A DNA stretch of 64,000 nt, taken from Pseudomonas vranovensis DSM 16006 (GTDB lineage Bacteria > Pseudomonadota > Gammaproteobacteria > Pseudomonadales > Pseudomonadaceae). Location: the NCBI RefSeq assembly GCF_000425805.1, contig NZ_AUED01000004.1:62001-126000 (forward strand). Direction: 5' to 3'. The position numbers and the translations under genes are program-made. This document shows, piece by piece, positions 1 to 9,481 of the stretch (positions within the stretch are counted from its first letter, which is position 1; each line of letters starts with the position of its first letter). The notes beneath the pieces were generated by a model. It was not told the DNA's origin, searched no databases, and saw nothing but the letters and a program-made list of their open reading frames with translations.

Positions 1-242
1 CGCTGCGGGTGATCATTCCTCCGCTGACCAGCCAGTACCTGAACCTGGCGAAGAACTCTTCGCTGGCGGCCGGTATCGGCTACCCGGAAATGGTGTCGCT
101 GTTCGCCGGGACCGTGCTCAACCAGACCGGCCAGGCCATCGAGGTAATCGCCATCACCATGAGCGTCTACCTGGCCATCAGTATCAGCATTTCCCTGCTG
201 ATGAACTGGTACAACAAGCGCATTGCGCTGATCGAGCGGTGA
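1..242 (+). CDS. aapQ: Amino-acid ABC transporter permease AapQ, C-terminal end (partial)
   Basis: The frame is open from the window edge (first full codon at base 3) to the TGA ending at 242, so only the last ~80 residues are present. It contains the tail of the permease fold (NLAKNSSLAAGIGYPEMV, then a hydrophobic helix ending in LLMNWYNKR). In His/Glu/Gln-family permeases the LKNSSLA-type stretch lies after the EAA loop. It is followed after 10 nt by a second permease and then an ATPase, the order of the aapJQMP general L-amino-acid uptake operon. The name rests mainly on that order; the substrate is inferred. Confidence 0.8.
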   Translation, partial: LRVIIPPLTSQYLNLAKNSSLAAGIGYPEMVSLFAGTVLNQTGQAIEVIAITMSVYLAISISISLLMNWYNKRIALIER

Positions 243-252
243 GGACAAGCGC

Positions 253-1350
253 ATGAGTACCCATGTTTTCAAACCCGATATGCCGCCACCGGTGAAAACC
301 GTGGGCGTGCTGGCCTGGATGCGCGCCAACCTGTTCTCCAGCTGGCTCAATACCTTGCTTACGCTGTTTGCCCTGTACCTGGTCTGGCTGATTGTGCCGC
401 CGCTGCTGCAGTGGTCGATCTTCGATGCCAACTGGGTGGGCACCACCCGTGCCGACTGCACCAAGGAAGGTGCCTGTTGGGTGTTCATCCAGCAGCGCTT
501 CGGTCAGTTCATGTACGGCTACTACCCCAGTGAACTGCGCTGGCGGGTCGACCTGACCGTGTGGCTGGCGGTGATCGGCGCAGCGCCGCTGTTCATCTCG
601 CGCTTCCCGCGCAAGGCGATCTATGGCCTGAGCTTCCTGGTGTTGTACCCGATCATTGCCTACACCCTCCTGCACGGAGGCTACCTGGGCCTTGAAACGG
701 TACCGACCAGTCGCTGGGGTGGCCTGATGCTGACACTGGTGATTGCCACCGTAGGTATCGTCGGCGCCTTGCCGCTGGGCATTCTGCTGGCCCTGGGGCG
801 ACGCTCGAACATGCCGGCGGTGAAGGTGGTGTGCGTGACCTTCATCGAGTTCTGGCGTGGCGTGCCGTTGATCACGGTGTTGTTCATGTCGTCGGTGATG
901 CTGCCGCTGTTCCTGCCTGAGGGCATGAGCTTCGACAAGCTGCTGCGGGCCATGATCGGGGTGATCCTGTTCCAGTCGGCGTATATCGCCGAGGTGGTGC
1001 GCGGTGGCCTGCAGGCCATTCCCAAGGGGCAATACGAAGCGGCTGCAGCCATGGGGCTGGGCTACTGGCGCTCCATGGGCCTGGTGATCCTGCCGCAAGC
1101 CCTGAAGCTGGTGATTCCCGGCATCGTCAACACCTTCATTGCCTTGTTCAAGGACACCAGCCTGGTGATCATCATCGGCCTGTTCGACCTGCTCAACAGT
1201 GTCAAGCAAGCCGCTGCCGACCCGACCTGGCTGGGCATGGCGACCGAGGGCTACGTGTTCGCCGCCCTGGTTTTCTGGATTTTCTGTTTCGGTATGTCCC
1301 GCTACTCCATGCATCTGGAGCGCAAGCTGGACACAGGCCACAAGCGTTAG
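253..1350 (+). CDS. aapM: General L-amino-acid ABC transporter permease AapM
   Basis: Inner-membrane permease of 365 residues, much longer than the ~220 residues of simple HisM/GlnP permeases. That length is typical of AapM, which has an extra N-terminal membrane region and a loop before the core. Hydrophobic segments are visible near residues 30-50, 97-115, 120-138 and 155-180 and in the C-terminal third. The ATPase-docking EAA loop is present ([20 protein letters not shown], about residues 262-281). The gene sits 10 nt after the upstream permease and 10 nt before the ATPase gene, so all three are presumably one transcript. It should pair with AapQ and AapP to import amino acids delivered by a periplasmic AapJ encoded before the window. 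Confidence 0.9.
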   Translation: MSTHVFKPDMPPPVKTVGVLAWMRANLFSSWLNTLLTLFALYLVWLIVPPLLQWSIFDANWVGTTRADCTKEGACWVFIQQRFGQFMYGYYPSELRWRVDLTVWLAVIGAAPLFISRFPRKAIYGLSFLVLYPIIAYTLLHGGYLGLETVPTSRWGGLMLTLVIATVGIVGALPLGILLALGRRSNMPAVKVVCVTFIEFWRGVPLITVLFMSSVMLPLFLPEGMSFDKLLRAMIGVILFQSAYIAEVVRGGLQAIPKGQYEAAAAMGLGYWRSMGLVILPQALKLVIPGIVNTFIALFKDTSLVIIIGLFDLLNSVKQAAADPTWLGMATEGYVFAALVFWIFCFGMSRYSMHLERKLDTGHKR

Positions 1351-1360
1351 GAGTGTTCCC

Positions 1361-2125
1361 ATGAGTGAAGCGATCAAACAGCCTGTGAGCCCTGAAGGCA
1401 TTATTCAGATGCAGGGCGTGAACAAGTGGTACGGCCAGTTCCACGTGCTCAAGGACATCAACCTCAATGTGCGTCAGGGTGAGCGCATCGTGCTGTGCGG
1501 GCCGTCGGGGTCGGGCAAGTCGACGACCATCCGTTGCCTCAACCGCCTGGAAGAGCACCAGCAGGGCCGTATCGTGGTCGATGGTGTGGAACTGACCAAC
1601 GACCTCAAGCAGATCGAAGCGATCCGTCGTGAAGTCGGCATGGTGTTCCAGCACTTCAACCTGTTCCCGCACCTGACCATTCTGCAGAACTGCACCCTGG
1701 CGCCGATGTGGGTGCGCAAGCTGCCCAAGCGCAAGGCCGAGGAAATCGCCATGCACTACCTGGAGCGTGTGCGGATTCCGGAGCAGGCGAACAAGTACCC
1801 GGGGCAGTTGTCGGGTGGTCAACAGCAGCGTGTGGCGATTGCCCGGGCGCTGTGCATGAAACCCAAGATCATGCTGTTCGACGAGCCGACCTCGGCACTC
1901 GACCCTGAGATGGTCAAGGAGGTGCTCGACACCATGGTCAGCCTCGCCGAAGACGGCATGACCATGCTGTGCGTAACCCACGAAATGGGCTTTGCCCGGA
2001 CCGTGGCGAACCGGGTGATCTTCATGGATAAAGGGGAGATCGTAGAGCAGGCGGCGCCGGATGACTTCTTCGACCGGCCGCAGAATGAGCGCACCCAGCT
2101 GTTCCTGAGCCAGATCCTGCATTGA
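1361..2125 (+). CDS. aapP: Amino-acid ABC transporter ATP-binding protein AapP
   Basis: Cytoplasmic ATPase of 254 residues that powers the AapQM channel. Walker A is GPSGSGKS (residues 47-54), the ABC signature is LSGGQQQR, and Walker B is [12 protein letters not shown] followed by a conserved switch histidine in CVTHEMGFA. The ATG at 1361 is chosen because it follows an AGGAG overlapping the aapM stop and gives the family length; the frame is open further upstream but that part overlaps aapM and is not conserved-looking. The operon ends here, immediately before a palindromic REP pair. Confidence 0.93.
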   Translation: MSEAIKQPVSPEGIIQMQGVNKWYGQFHVLKDINLNVRQGERIVLCGPSGSGKSTTIRCLNRLEEHQQGRIVVDGVELTNDLKQIEAIRREVGMVFQHFNLFPHLTILQNCTLAPMWVRKLPKRKAEEIAMHYLERVRIPEQANKYPGQLSGGQQQRVAIARALCMKPKIMLFDEPTSALDPEMVKEVLDTMVSLAEDGMTMLCVTHEMGFARTVANRVIFMDKGEIVEQAAPDDFFDRPQNERTQLFLSQILH

Positions 2126-2130
2126 TGTTG

Positions 2131-2214
2131 GAGCGGGCTTGCCCCGCGATGACGCCAGGCTGGGCGATATGTCTCTATCGTCTGGCCTGGCGTCATCGCG
2201 GGGCAAGCCCGCTC
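2131..2214. repeat. REP-type inverted repeat, likely also terminator
   Basis: Two 30-nt arms (2131-2160 and 2185-2214) are perfect reverse complements around a 24-nt loop. Each contains the word GCGGGCTTGCCCCGCGAT, the core of the Pseudomonas REP element that recurs at three other places here. It lies between the convergent aapP and algW genes and could stop transcription from both sides. Confidence 0.85.
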
Positions 2215-2230
2215 TTACTGTTTCAGGCCA

Positions 2231-3388
<1,158 letters not shown>

Positions 3389-3574
3389 TGAACGAATCCT
3401 GGGAGTGGGCAGAGGGCCGCTAGAACTGCGTGGGAGCGAGCGCGCGCGATCATACTGCGGCCGAAGCCGTGCAGGAACTGTTTAATCGCAACGTGAGCCA
3501 TCAGTACCGCGTGCAGGCCCCCTGGCAGCCGCCGTCGGTTTCCCCAAACCCGGCGACGGCCCATAATGGCGGTC

Positions 3575-3580
3575 ATTATA
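3575..3580 (-). promoter_or_regulatory. Possible -10 box for algW
   Basis: Read on the minus strand this is a perfect TATAAT, about 190 nt upstream of the algW start. No good -35 hexamer is seen 16-18 nt upstream, so this is a weak candidate. The 237-nt gap between algW and the divergent NIF3 gene (3389-3625) holds no other gene that I can support. Confidence 0.25.
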
Positions 3581-3625
3581 CGGGGCCTTGCGCCGCACTG
3601 AACTGCTGAATTGAGGAGTCTTTTC

Positions 3626-4384
3626 ATGGCTGTTGCCCTGAGCACCCTGGTCGAGGAAGCCGAACGCTACCTTGGCAGCGCAAAAATCCAGGATTACTGC
3701 CCCAATGGCCTGCAGGTCGAAGGGCGGCCGCAAGTCACTCGCATCGTCAGTGGCGTTACCGCGAGCCAGGCACTGCTGGATGCGGCGGTCGAAGCCAATG
3801 CCGACCTGGTGCTGGTACACCACGGTTACTTCTGGAAAGGCGAGAACCCCTGCATTACCGGCATGAAACAGCGCCGATTGACAACCCTGCTCAAGAACGA
3901 CCTGAGCCTGCTGGCCTATCACCTGCCGCTGGACCTGCACCCGGAGGTCGGCAACAACGTGCAACTGGCCCGGCAACTGGATATCACCGTCGAAGGTCCG
4001 CTGGACCCGGACAACCTTCGGGTCGTCGGCCTGGTCGGCTCATTGGCCGAGCCCATGTCGGCACGGGACTTTGCCCGCAAGGTGCAGGAAGTCATGGGTC
4101 GCGAACCCCTGGTGATCGAGGGTGAGCGGACCATTCGCCGAGTCGGCTGGTGTACCGGCGGCGGCCAGGGCTATATCGACCAGGCGATTGCCGCCGGGGT
4201 CGATCTGTACCTCAGTGGTGAAGCCTCCGAGCAGACCTTTCATAGCGCGCGGGAAAACGGCATCAGTTTCATCGCCGCCGGCCACCATGCCACCGAGCGT
4301 TATGGCGTGCAGGCCCTGGGCGATTACCTGGCCCGGCGCTTCGCCCTGGAGCACCTGTTCATCGACTGTCCGAACCCGATCTGA
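3626..4384 (+). CDS. NIF3 / GTP cyclohydrolase I type 2-like protein
   Basis: A 252-residue member of the NIF3 (DUF34) family, whose members form toroidal hexamers with a dinuclear metal site; the biochemical role is not settled. Family signatures are the metal-binding LVHHGYFWKGENP (about residues 65-77), GWCTGGGQGYID (about 175-186) and AGHHATERYGVQALG near the C-terminus. The ATG at 3626 is preferred over an in-frame TTG at 3611 because GAGGAG at 3613-3618 sits just before it and the protein then begins MAVALSTLVEEAERYL, the usual family start. It lies between algW and cysD as in other pseudomonads. Function cannot be assigned further. Confidence 0.88.
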   Translation: MAVALSTLVEEAERYLGSAKIQDYCPNGLQVEGRPQVTRIVSGVTASQALLDAAVEANADLVLVHHGYFWKGENPCITGMKQRRLTTLLKNDLSLLAYHLPLDLHPEVGNNVQLARQLDITVEGPLDPDNLRVVGLVGSLAEPMSARDFARKVQEVMGREPLVIEGERTIRRVGWCTGGGQGYIDQAIAAGVDLYLSGEASEQTFHSARENGISFIAAGHHATERYGVQALGDYLARRFALEHLFIDCPNPI

Positions 4385-4520
4385 AGCTAAAACGGCAGGG
4401 CATATTCTTATACTGTTTCGTTCTAGTTGGGCGTCTAAATAGAATCGAGTGCTGTGATAAAGTGGCCCGCTCGAACACGGCCCGCTGGCCGTCCATAAGA
4501 TCGTATTTCCGTGAGTAGCC

Positions 4521-5438
4521 ATGGTCGACAAACTGACGCATTTGAAACAGTTGGAGGCGGAGAGCATCCACATCATTCGTGAGGTGGCCGCCGAGTTCGA
4601 TAACCCGGTGATGCTGTACTCGATCGGCAAGGATTCGGCCGTGATGCTGCATCTGGCGCGCAAGGCCTTCTTCCCGGGCAAGTTGCCGTTCCCGGTGATG
4701 CACGTCGACACCCAGTGGAAATTCCAGGAGATGTACAGCTTCCGCGACAAGATGGTCGAGGAAATGGGCCTGGAGCTGATCACTCACGTGAACCCGGACG
4801 GCGTCGCCCAGGGCATCAACCCGTTCACTCACGGCAGTGCCAAGCACACCGACATCATGAAGACCGAGGGCCTGAAACAGGCGCTCGACAAGTATGGTTT
4901 CGATGCCGCCTTCGGTGGTGCCCGCCGCGACGAAGAAAAGTCCCGGGCCAAGGAACGCGTCTACTCGTTCCGCGACAGCAAGCACCGCTGGGACCCGAAA
5001 AACCAGCGCCCGGAGTTGTGGAACGTCTACAACGGCAAGGTCAACAAGGGCGAATCGATTCGCGTCTTCCCCCTGTCGAACTGGACCGAGCTGGACATCT
5101 GGCAGTACATCTACCTCGAAGGCATCCCGATCGTGCCGCTGTACTTCGCTGCCGAGCGCGAAGTGATCGAGAAGAACGGCACCCTGATCATGATCGACGA
5201 CGAGCGCATCCTTGAGCACCTCTCGGATGAAGAAAAAGCCCGCATCGTCAAAAAGAAGGTGCGCTTCCGTACCCTTGGCTGCTACCCATTGACGGGGGCG
5301 GTGGAGTCCGAGGCCGAAAGCCTCACCGACATCATCCAGGAAATGCTCCTGACCCGTACGTCCGAGCGGCAGGGCCGTGTCATCGACCACGATGGCGCAG
5401 GCTCGATGGAAGACAAAAAACGGCAAGGGTACTTTTAA
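4521..5438 (+). CDS. cysD: Sulfate adenylyltransferase subunit 2 CysD
   Basis: Catalytic subunit of ATP sulfurylase (305 residues), which makes adenosine 5'-phosphosulfate from sulfate and ATP, driven by GTP hydrolysis in CysN. The PP-loop of the PAPS-reductase/N-type ATP pyrophosphatase fold is SIGKDS (residues 34-39). Further family blocks are [20 protein letters not shown] and LFPLSN-type [17 protein letters not shown]. Transcription is expected to be CysB-dependent; the 136-nt leader has no promoter I can resolve with confidence. Normally cysN follows closely, but here 469 nt intervene. Confidence 0.95.
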   Translation: MVDKLTHLKQLEAESIHIIREVAAEFDNPVMLYSIGKDSAVMLHLARKAFFPGKLPFPVMHVDTQWKFQEMYSFRDKMVEEMGLELITHVNPDGVAQGINPFTHGSAKHTDIMKTEGLKQALDKYGFDAAFGGARRDEEKSRAKERVYSFRDSKHRWDPKNQRPELWNVYNGKVNKGESIRVFPLSNWTELDIWQYIYLEGIPIVPLYFAAEREVIEKNGTLIMIDDERILEHLSDEEKARIVKKKVRFRTLGCYPLTGAVESEAESLTDIIQEMLLTRTSERQGRVIDHDGAGSMEDKKRQGYF

Positions 5439-5449
5439 GCTTCGAGTTA

Positions 5450-5880
5450 CAAGCGGCAAGCTGCAAGTTAGAGGCGTGATGCGTAGCTTCTAGGTTTTGG
5501 CGGCTGCCGCCCATTGTGGGCGCGAAGGAGTGCCCATCATGGACTTTGAGAAGCGGGTTGTTTGGCAGAGAAGCAAAAACCTGGCAGGGACGGGATCTCG
5601 GAGACAACGACCAGATCACGCGAGCAGCGTTCTCGATTCCCTCGAATATCGCCGAAGGCATGGAGCGCGGCACGACCAGAGAGAAAGTGCCCCACCTGTG
5701 CATTGCCAAGGCCTCCTGCGGTGAATTGCGTACGCAGATCATCATTGGAGGAGAAATAGGTTATCTGCCTCAACCGTTATCGAATGAGTGGATTACAGAG
5801 ACTCGTGAGCTTTCCAGAATGCTGAGCGGGTTGATCAACAAAATTTCTGACTAGTTGTACGCCGACAAGCTTGCCGCTTG
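5450..5880. repeat. 13-bp inverted repeats bounding the S23-like remnant
   Basis: CAAGCGGCAAGCT at 5450-5462 is repeated as its exact reverse complement AGCTTGCCGCTTG at 5868-5880. The two copies bracket a broken four-helix-bundle gene in the cysD-cysNC gap. The right side continues with AAGCTTACAGCT (5881-5892), which also occurs at 17340-17351 after the same CTTGCCGCTT word. I read these as the ends of a small inserted unit, but I see no target-site duplication. Confidence 0.6.
5539..5854 (+). pseudogene. Four-helix-bundle (S23/IVP-like) protein gene, frameshifted remnant
   Basis: The start MDFEKRVVWQRSKNLA (ATG at 5539, AAGGAG 8 nt upstream) is the conserved beginning of the 23S rRNA intervening-sequence protein / four-helix-bundle family. 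The rest of the family consensus (DQITRAAFSIPSNIAEG, IAKASCGELRTQ, EIGYL, ELSRMLSGLI) continues one frame over and ends at the TAG at 5854. Family members are about 115-120 residues; here the two halves sum to about 105, so a short out-of-frame deletion just after residue 16 best explains it. Neither frame alone encodes the fold. The family is also related to Avd of diversity-generating retroelements, but no reverse transcriptase is present. Confidence 0.75.
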
Positions 5881-5907
5881 AAGCTTACAGCTTGGAGCTT
5901 GAATGTA

Positions 5908-7809
5908 ATGAGCCACCAATCTGAATTGATCAGCGAGGACATCCTCGCCTACCTGGCCCAGCACGAGCGTAAAGAACTGCTGCGCTTTTTGACCTGCGGT
6001 AACGTCGACGACGGCAAGAGCACCCTGATCGGGCGTTTGCTGCACGACTCCAAGATGATCTACGAAGACCATCTTGAAGCCATCACCCGCGATTCGAAGA
6101 AAGTCGGCACCACCGGTGACGATATCGACTTGGCGTTGCTGGTCGACGGCCTGCAGGCCGAGCGTGAGCAGGGCATCACCATCGATGTGGCCTACCGCTA
6201 TTTCTCCACCGCCAAGCGCAAGTTCATCATTGCCGACACCCCGGGCCATGAGCAGTACACCCGCAACATGGCCACCGGTGCGTCCACCTGCGACCTGGCG
6301 ATCATCCTGGTCGATGCCCGCTATGGCGTGCAGACCCAGACCCGCCGTCACAGCTACATTGCCTCGTTGCTGGGCATCAAGCACATTGTCGTCGCCGTGA
6401 ACAAGATGGACCTCAAGGGCTTCGACGAGGGCGTGTTCGAGAGCATCAAGGCCGACTACCTGAAGTTTGCCGAAGCGATCAACATGACCCCGAGCAGCTT
6501 GCACTTCGTGCCGATGTCGGCGCTCAAGGGCGACAACGTGGTCAACCGCAGCGAGCGTTCGCCGTGGTATACCGGCCCGGCGTTGATGGAAATCCTCGAA
6601 ACCGTCGAAGTGGCAGCCGATCGCAACTTCACCGACCTGCGTTTCCCGGTGCAGTACGTCAACCGTCCGAACCTGAACTTCCGCGGTTTCGCCGGTACCC
6701 TGGCCAGCGGCGTGGTGCACAAGGGCGACGAGATCGTCGTATTGCCGTCGGGCAAGAGCAGCCGGGTCAAGTCCATCGTCACCTACGAAGGCGAGCTGGA
6801 GAACGCGGGCCCGGGCCAGGCCGTGACCCTGACCATGGAAGACGAGATCGACATCTCTCGTGGCGACCTCCTGGTGCATGCCGATAACGTTCCACAGGTG
6901 ACGGACCAATTCGAAGCCATGCTGGTATGGATGGCTGAAGAGCCGATGCTGCCGGGCAAAAAATACGACATCAAGCGCGCCACCAGCTATGTGCCAGGCT
7001 CGATTGCCAGCATCACCCACAAGGTCGATGTGAACACCCTGGAAGAGGGCGCTGCCAGTGCCTTGCAGCTGAACGAGATCGGTAAGGTCAAGGTCAGCCT
7101 GGACGCACCGATTGCCCTGGACGGCTATGACAGCAACCGCACCACCGGTGCCTTTATCGTCATTGACCGCCTGACCAACGGCACCGTCGGCGCTGGCATG
7201 ATCATCGCGCCACCGGTCGTGCCACACGGCACTATCGGCCAGCACGGCAAACTGGCCCATGTGGCCACCGAAGAACGTGCCTTGCGCTTCGGCCAGCAGC
7301 CAGCCACCGTGCTGTTCAGCGGCCTCTCGGGCGCAGGCAAGAGCACCCTGGCGTATGCCGTGGAGCGCAAGCTGTTCGACATGGGCCGTGCGGTCTATGT
7401 GCTCGATGGTCAGAACCTGCGCCACGACCTGAACAAGGGCCTGCCACAGGACCGCGCCGGGCGTACCGAGAACTGGCGTCGTGCCGCGCACGTGGCGCGT
7501 CAGTTCAACGAAGCCGGCCTGCTGACCCTGGCGGCCTTCGTTGCCCCGGATGCCGAAGGCCGCGAACAGGCCAAGGCACTGATCGGCAAGGAGCGATTGC
7601 TCACTGTGTACGTGCAGGCATCGCCAATGGCCTGCCGCGAGCGTGACCCGCAGGGCCTGTACGCCGCCGGCGGTGACAACATCCCGGGCGAAAGCTTCCC
7701 GTATGACGTGCCGTTGGATGCAGACCTGGTGGTCGACACCCAGAACGTCAGCCTGGAAGAGGGCGTCAAGCAGGTGCTGGAGTTGCTGCGAAAGCGTGGC
7801 GCCATCTAA
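5908..7809 (+). CDS. cysNC: Bifunctional sulfate adenylyltransferase subunit 1 / APS kinase CysNC
   Basis: Fusion of the GTPase subunit of ATP sulfurylase with APS kinase (633 residues). The N-terminal EF-Tu-like GTPase has its P-loop GNVDDGKS at residues 31-38, then [12 protein letters not shown] and NKMD. The C-terminal kinase has its own P-loop GLSGAGKS at 472-479 and makes PAPS from the APS that CysD/CysN produce. The ATG at 5908 gives the usual start [12 protein letters not shown]; an upstream in-frame ATG at 5878 falls in the repeat sequence and is not credible. The likely ribosome site GGAG (5894-5897) lies in sequence contributed by the flanking repeat, an odd detail for an operon gene. 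Confidence 0.95.
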   Translation: MSHQSELISEDILAYLAQHERKELLRFLTCGNVDDGKSTLIGRLLHDSKMIYEDHLEAITRDSKKVGTTGDDIDLALLVDGLQAEREQGITIDVAYRYFSTAKRKFIIADTPGHEQYTRNMATGASTCDLAIILVDARYGVQTQTRRHSYIASLLGIKHIVVAVNKMDLKGFDEGVFESIKADYLKFAEAINMTPSSLHFVPMSALKGDNVVNRSERSPWYTGPALMEILETVEVAADRNFTDLRFPVQYVNRPNLNFRGFAGTLASGVVHKGDEIVVLPSGKSSRVKSIVTYEGELENAGPGQAVTLTMEDEIDISRGDLLVHADNVPQVTDQFEAMLVWMAEEPMLPGKKYDIKRATSYVPGSIASITHKVDVNTLEEGAASALQLNEIGKVKVSLDAPIALDGYDSNRTTGAFIVIDRLTNGTVGAGMIIAPPVVPHGTIGQHGKLAHVATEERALRFGQQPATVLFSGLSGAGKSTLAYAVERKLFDMGRAVYVLDGQNLRHDLNKGLPQDRAGRTENWRRAAHVARQFNEAGLLTLAAFVAPDAEGREQAKALIGKERLLTVYVQASPMACRERDPQGLYAAGGDNIPGESFPYDVPLDADLVVDTQNVSLEEGVKQVLELLRKRGAI

Positions 7810-7827
7810 GCGTTTGGCGTGAACAAG

Positions 7828-7853
7828 AAACCCCACCTCGGTGGGGTTTTTTG
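7828..7853 (+). terminator. Rho-independent terminator after cysNC
   Basis: AAACCCCACC, a short CTCG-containing loop and GGTGGGGTTTTTT form a compact GC hairpin followed by a T-run, 18 nt after the cysNC stop. Confidence 0.9.
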
Positions 7854-7871
7854 TTGCCTGCACAAAAGTAG

Positions 7872-7919
7872 CGCGGGGCAAGCCCGCTCCTACACTGTAG
7901 GAGCGGGCTTGCCCCGCGA
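7872..7919. repeat. REP palindrome
   Basis: Inverted repeat with the words CGCGGGGCAAGCCCGCTCCTAC and GTAGGAGCGGGCTTGCCCCGCG around a 3-4-nt centre. Same family as the copies at 2131, 52944 and 59811. It marks the left edge of the AT-rich islet. Confidence 0.85.
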
Positions 7920-8084
7920 TGTAACTAATTTAACTGTGTAGAAAGCTGCTGGGTGTTGCCCGCAATTTGCAATAGGATTGACGGGGTATGTTTTTATAAA
8001 ATCTACGTTGTGGTGCATATTTATGGTTTTGTGATTTTGACTGGCAGTACATTGATATCTCCGATTTGGAATTGGAGGTGTGAA

Positions 8085-8501
8085 ATGTCGGTTGAATATG
8101 TTGTCTTTCAAAATTCTGGTTCTATGCTTTTGCCCGCAAACCATATGCTTTTGCCAGGTCAGTTCCTGATGTCTGAAAATGGTCGATATTATTTGAGGCT
8201 AAAACCAGAAGGGGACCTGGTCATTGAGCAGGACGGTGCGCAGGTTTGGGTGGCTGATACTAATCAGCCATTTAGCTCGACGATTCGCAGGAAGAAAATG
8301 CGCCAGTCGTTAAATTTTGTGGTGAGTAACTCCGGGTTTTTGTATGACCCATCCAGAGGAAGGCTATGGATAGCGGAGAGTACACATACGACTGATAAGT
8401 CTTTTTGGTATAACAATTATTTAGTATTGACCGACGATGGAAATCTGGTGATTTATGATCAGCGTTCAGGTGAGGCCCCGATGGGCTCGAGAGGGCTTTG
8501 A
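8085..8501 (+). CDS. Single-domain bulb-type (MMBL) lectin protein, LlpA-like
   Basis: A 138-residue protein; ATG at 8085 follows GGAGG at 8074-8078. It reads as one monocot mannose-binding lectin (B-lectin) domain with three subrepeats: LLPGQFLMSENGRYYLRL to VWVADTN (residues 22-60), a degenerate middle repeat (74-100) and NYLVLTDDGNLVIYD (111-125). Of the QxDxNxVxY sugar sites only the third is nearly intact (T116, D118, N120, V122, Y124). From memory, VADTNQPFSSTI (56-67) resembles the N-terminal domain of the lectin-like bacteriocin putidacin L1, which has two such domains and about 276 residues; here the second is absent and no remnant follows the stop. There is no signal peptide, as in LlpA proteins. 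Base composition is AT-rich (19 G+C in 8401-8460). A killing or adhesion role is possible but unproven. Confidence 0.75.
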   Translation: MSVEYVVFQNSGSMLLPANHMLLPGQFLMSENGRYYLRLKPEGDLVIEQDGAQVWVADTNQPFSSTIRRKKMRQSLNFVVSNSGFLYDPSRGRLWIAESTHTTDKSFWYNNYLVLTDDGNLVIYDQRSGEAPMGSRGL

Positions 8502-8573
8502 GCCTGGGCGCTACCCAAAGCCTAAACCCTATAAATTGATTTTTAATTTCCCGGTTTTTGATTGGCAGTGGGG

Positions 8574-8720
8574 TTAACGAGTAATGCGCCTTTCACATTG
8601 TTGCATTAGCGGGTCCATGTCGCATTTGAACTGTTTTTCATAAGCGACCTCTTTAAAGATAAACCTACCGTTGGAACAGGCCGCTAGCGATAATATCAGA
8701 AGTCCCGCTATCATTTTCAT
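8574..8720 (-). CDS. Predicted small lipoprotein (48 residues)
   Basis: A short frame on the minus strand from ATG (8720-8718) to TAA (8576-8574). It encodes a lipoprotein signal: MKM, a hydrophobic stretch IAGLLILSLA, then the lipobox LAAC with Cys15. The mature part is only ~34 residues and has a second Cys pair (FKCDMDPLMQQCERR). AGG lies about 11 nt before the start, and a near-consensus promoter is found ~130 nt upstream at 8878-8850. It faces the lectin gene tail-to-tail, 72 nt apart. I recognise no family. Colicin lysis proteins are also tiny lipoproteins, but I see no specific similarity. Confidence 0.55.
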   Translation of the reverse strand: MKMIAGLLILSLAACSNGRFIFKEVAYEKQFKCDMDPLMQQCERRITR

Positions 8721-8849
8721 GATTTACCTAGGCTCGTGTCGAGGGGGTTGAAATGATCCCTCGGTGCGGGTGCTAGGTATACATCAACGCTTCCTGATCC
8801 TATGTAGGCTTATGGTGCTCCGGACGTAGGTCTTTTGGGCGCACATTGC

Positions 8850-8878
8850 TAAATATTGTAACTGAAACAGCATGTCAA
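8850..8878 (-). promoter_or_regulatory. Sigma-70-like promoter for the small lipoprotein gene
   Basis: On the minus strand TTGACA (8878-8873) is followed after exactly 17 nt by TATTTA (8855-8850). The -35 box overlaps the last codons of mdeR. It would start a transcript near 8843 with a leader of about 120 nt before the lipoprotein start. The leader stretch 8721-8849 holds no other gene that I can support. Confidence 0.5.
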
Positions 8879-9354
8879 ATATGCTTCTCCGACACAGGAA
8901 TAACCCGCTTCTCCTTCACTGCCTTGAACGAAAAACTCGAATAAATCTCCTTCACTCCCGGCAAACTTTGCAATACCTCTCGGGCGAACTCGCCAAACGA
9001 TTCCAGGTCTCGCGCCAATATTTCCAGCAAGAAGTCATAGCGCCCGGAAATATTGTGGCAAGCCACGATCTCGGGAATTTCCATTAGCCGCTGTTCAAAC
9101 GCGCGGGCCATTTCCTTGGTGTGCGAGTCCATCATGATGCTGACGAACGCCGTGACGCCAAAGCCCAGGGCCTTGGGCGAGAGGATGGCCTGGTAGCCGG
9201 TGATGTAGCCGTTTTCTTCCAGCAACTTCACCCGCCGCCAGCATGGCGAGGTGGTCAAGGCGACGCTGTCGGCCAGTTCGGAGACGGTCAGGCGGGCGTT
9301 GTCCTGCAGGGCGGCGAGCAGGGCACGGTCGGTACGGTCGATGGCGTTAGGCAT
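8875..9354 (-). CDS. mdeR: Lrp/AsnC-family regulator MdeR
   Basis: A 159-residue Lrp-type regulator: winged HTH at about residues 10-60 (LTVSELADSVALTTSPCWRRVKLLEENGYI) and a RAM/effector domain from about 68 to 150 (GVTAFVSIMM, then SGRYDFLLEI). It is divergent from mdeA with 127 nt between. In P. putida the divergent Lrp-type gene mdeR is described as activator of the methionine gamma-lyase operon, so autoregulation and methionine response are likely here by homology and position. Confidence 0.88.
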   Translation of the reverse strand: MPNAIDRTDRALLAALQDNARLTVSELADSVALTTSPCWRRVKLLEENGYITGYQAILSPKALGFGVTAFVSIMMDSHTKEMARAFEQRLMEIPEIVACHNISGRYDFLLEILARDLESFGEFAREVLQSLPGVKEIYSSFSFKAVKEKRVIPVSEKHI

Positions 9355-9481
9355 AACTTGCCCTCGGTAGGCTGGATTTATTGTTTTTTTATCAACAACC
9401 CTATTCGAGGGTAGTCATATTTGGAAAAAAATCAGCACATCAGTGGCATAAGCTTATAACAAATCACAAGAGGCTGTTGTC

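Noticed and set aside
5497..5854. Two overlapping short genes in the cysD-cysNC gap
   Set aside because: Each carries only half of one four-helix-bundle consensus; they are best read as one frameshifted remnant.
5439..5907. Diversity-generating retroelement because of the Avd-like fold
   Set aside because: No reverse transcriptase, template repeat or variable repeat is present near by.
7953..8084. Longer N-terminus for the lectin gene
   Set aside because: The extension is not lectin-like and the ATG at 8085 has a GGAGG site; no signal peptide is formed by the longer form.
9355..9481. Sigma-54 (-24/-12) promoter for mdeA
   Set aside because: TGGCATAAGCTTATAA has a GG element but no correctly spaced GC; it does not meet the pattern. 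The true promoter was not resolved.
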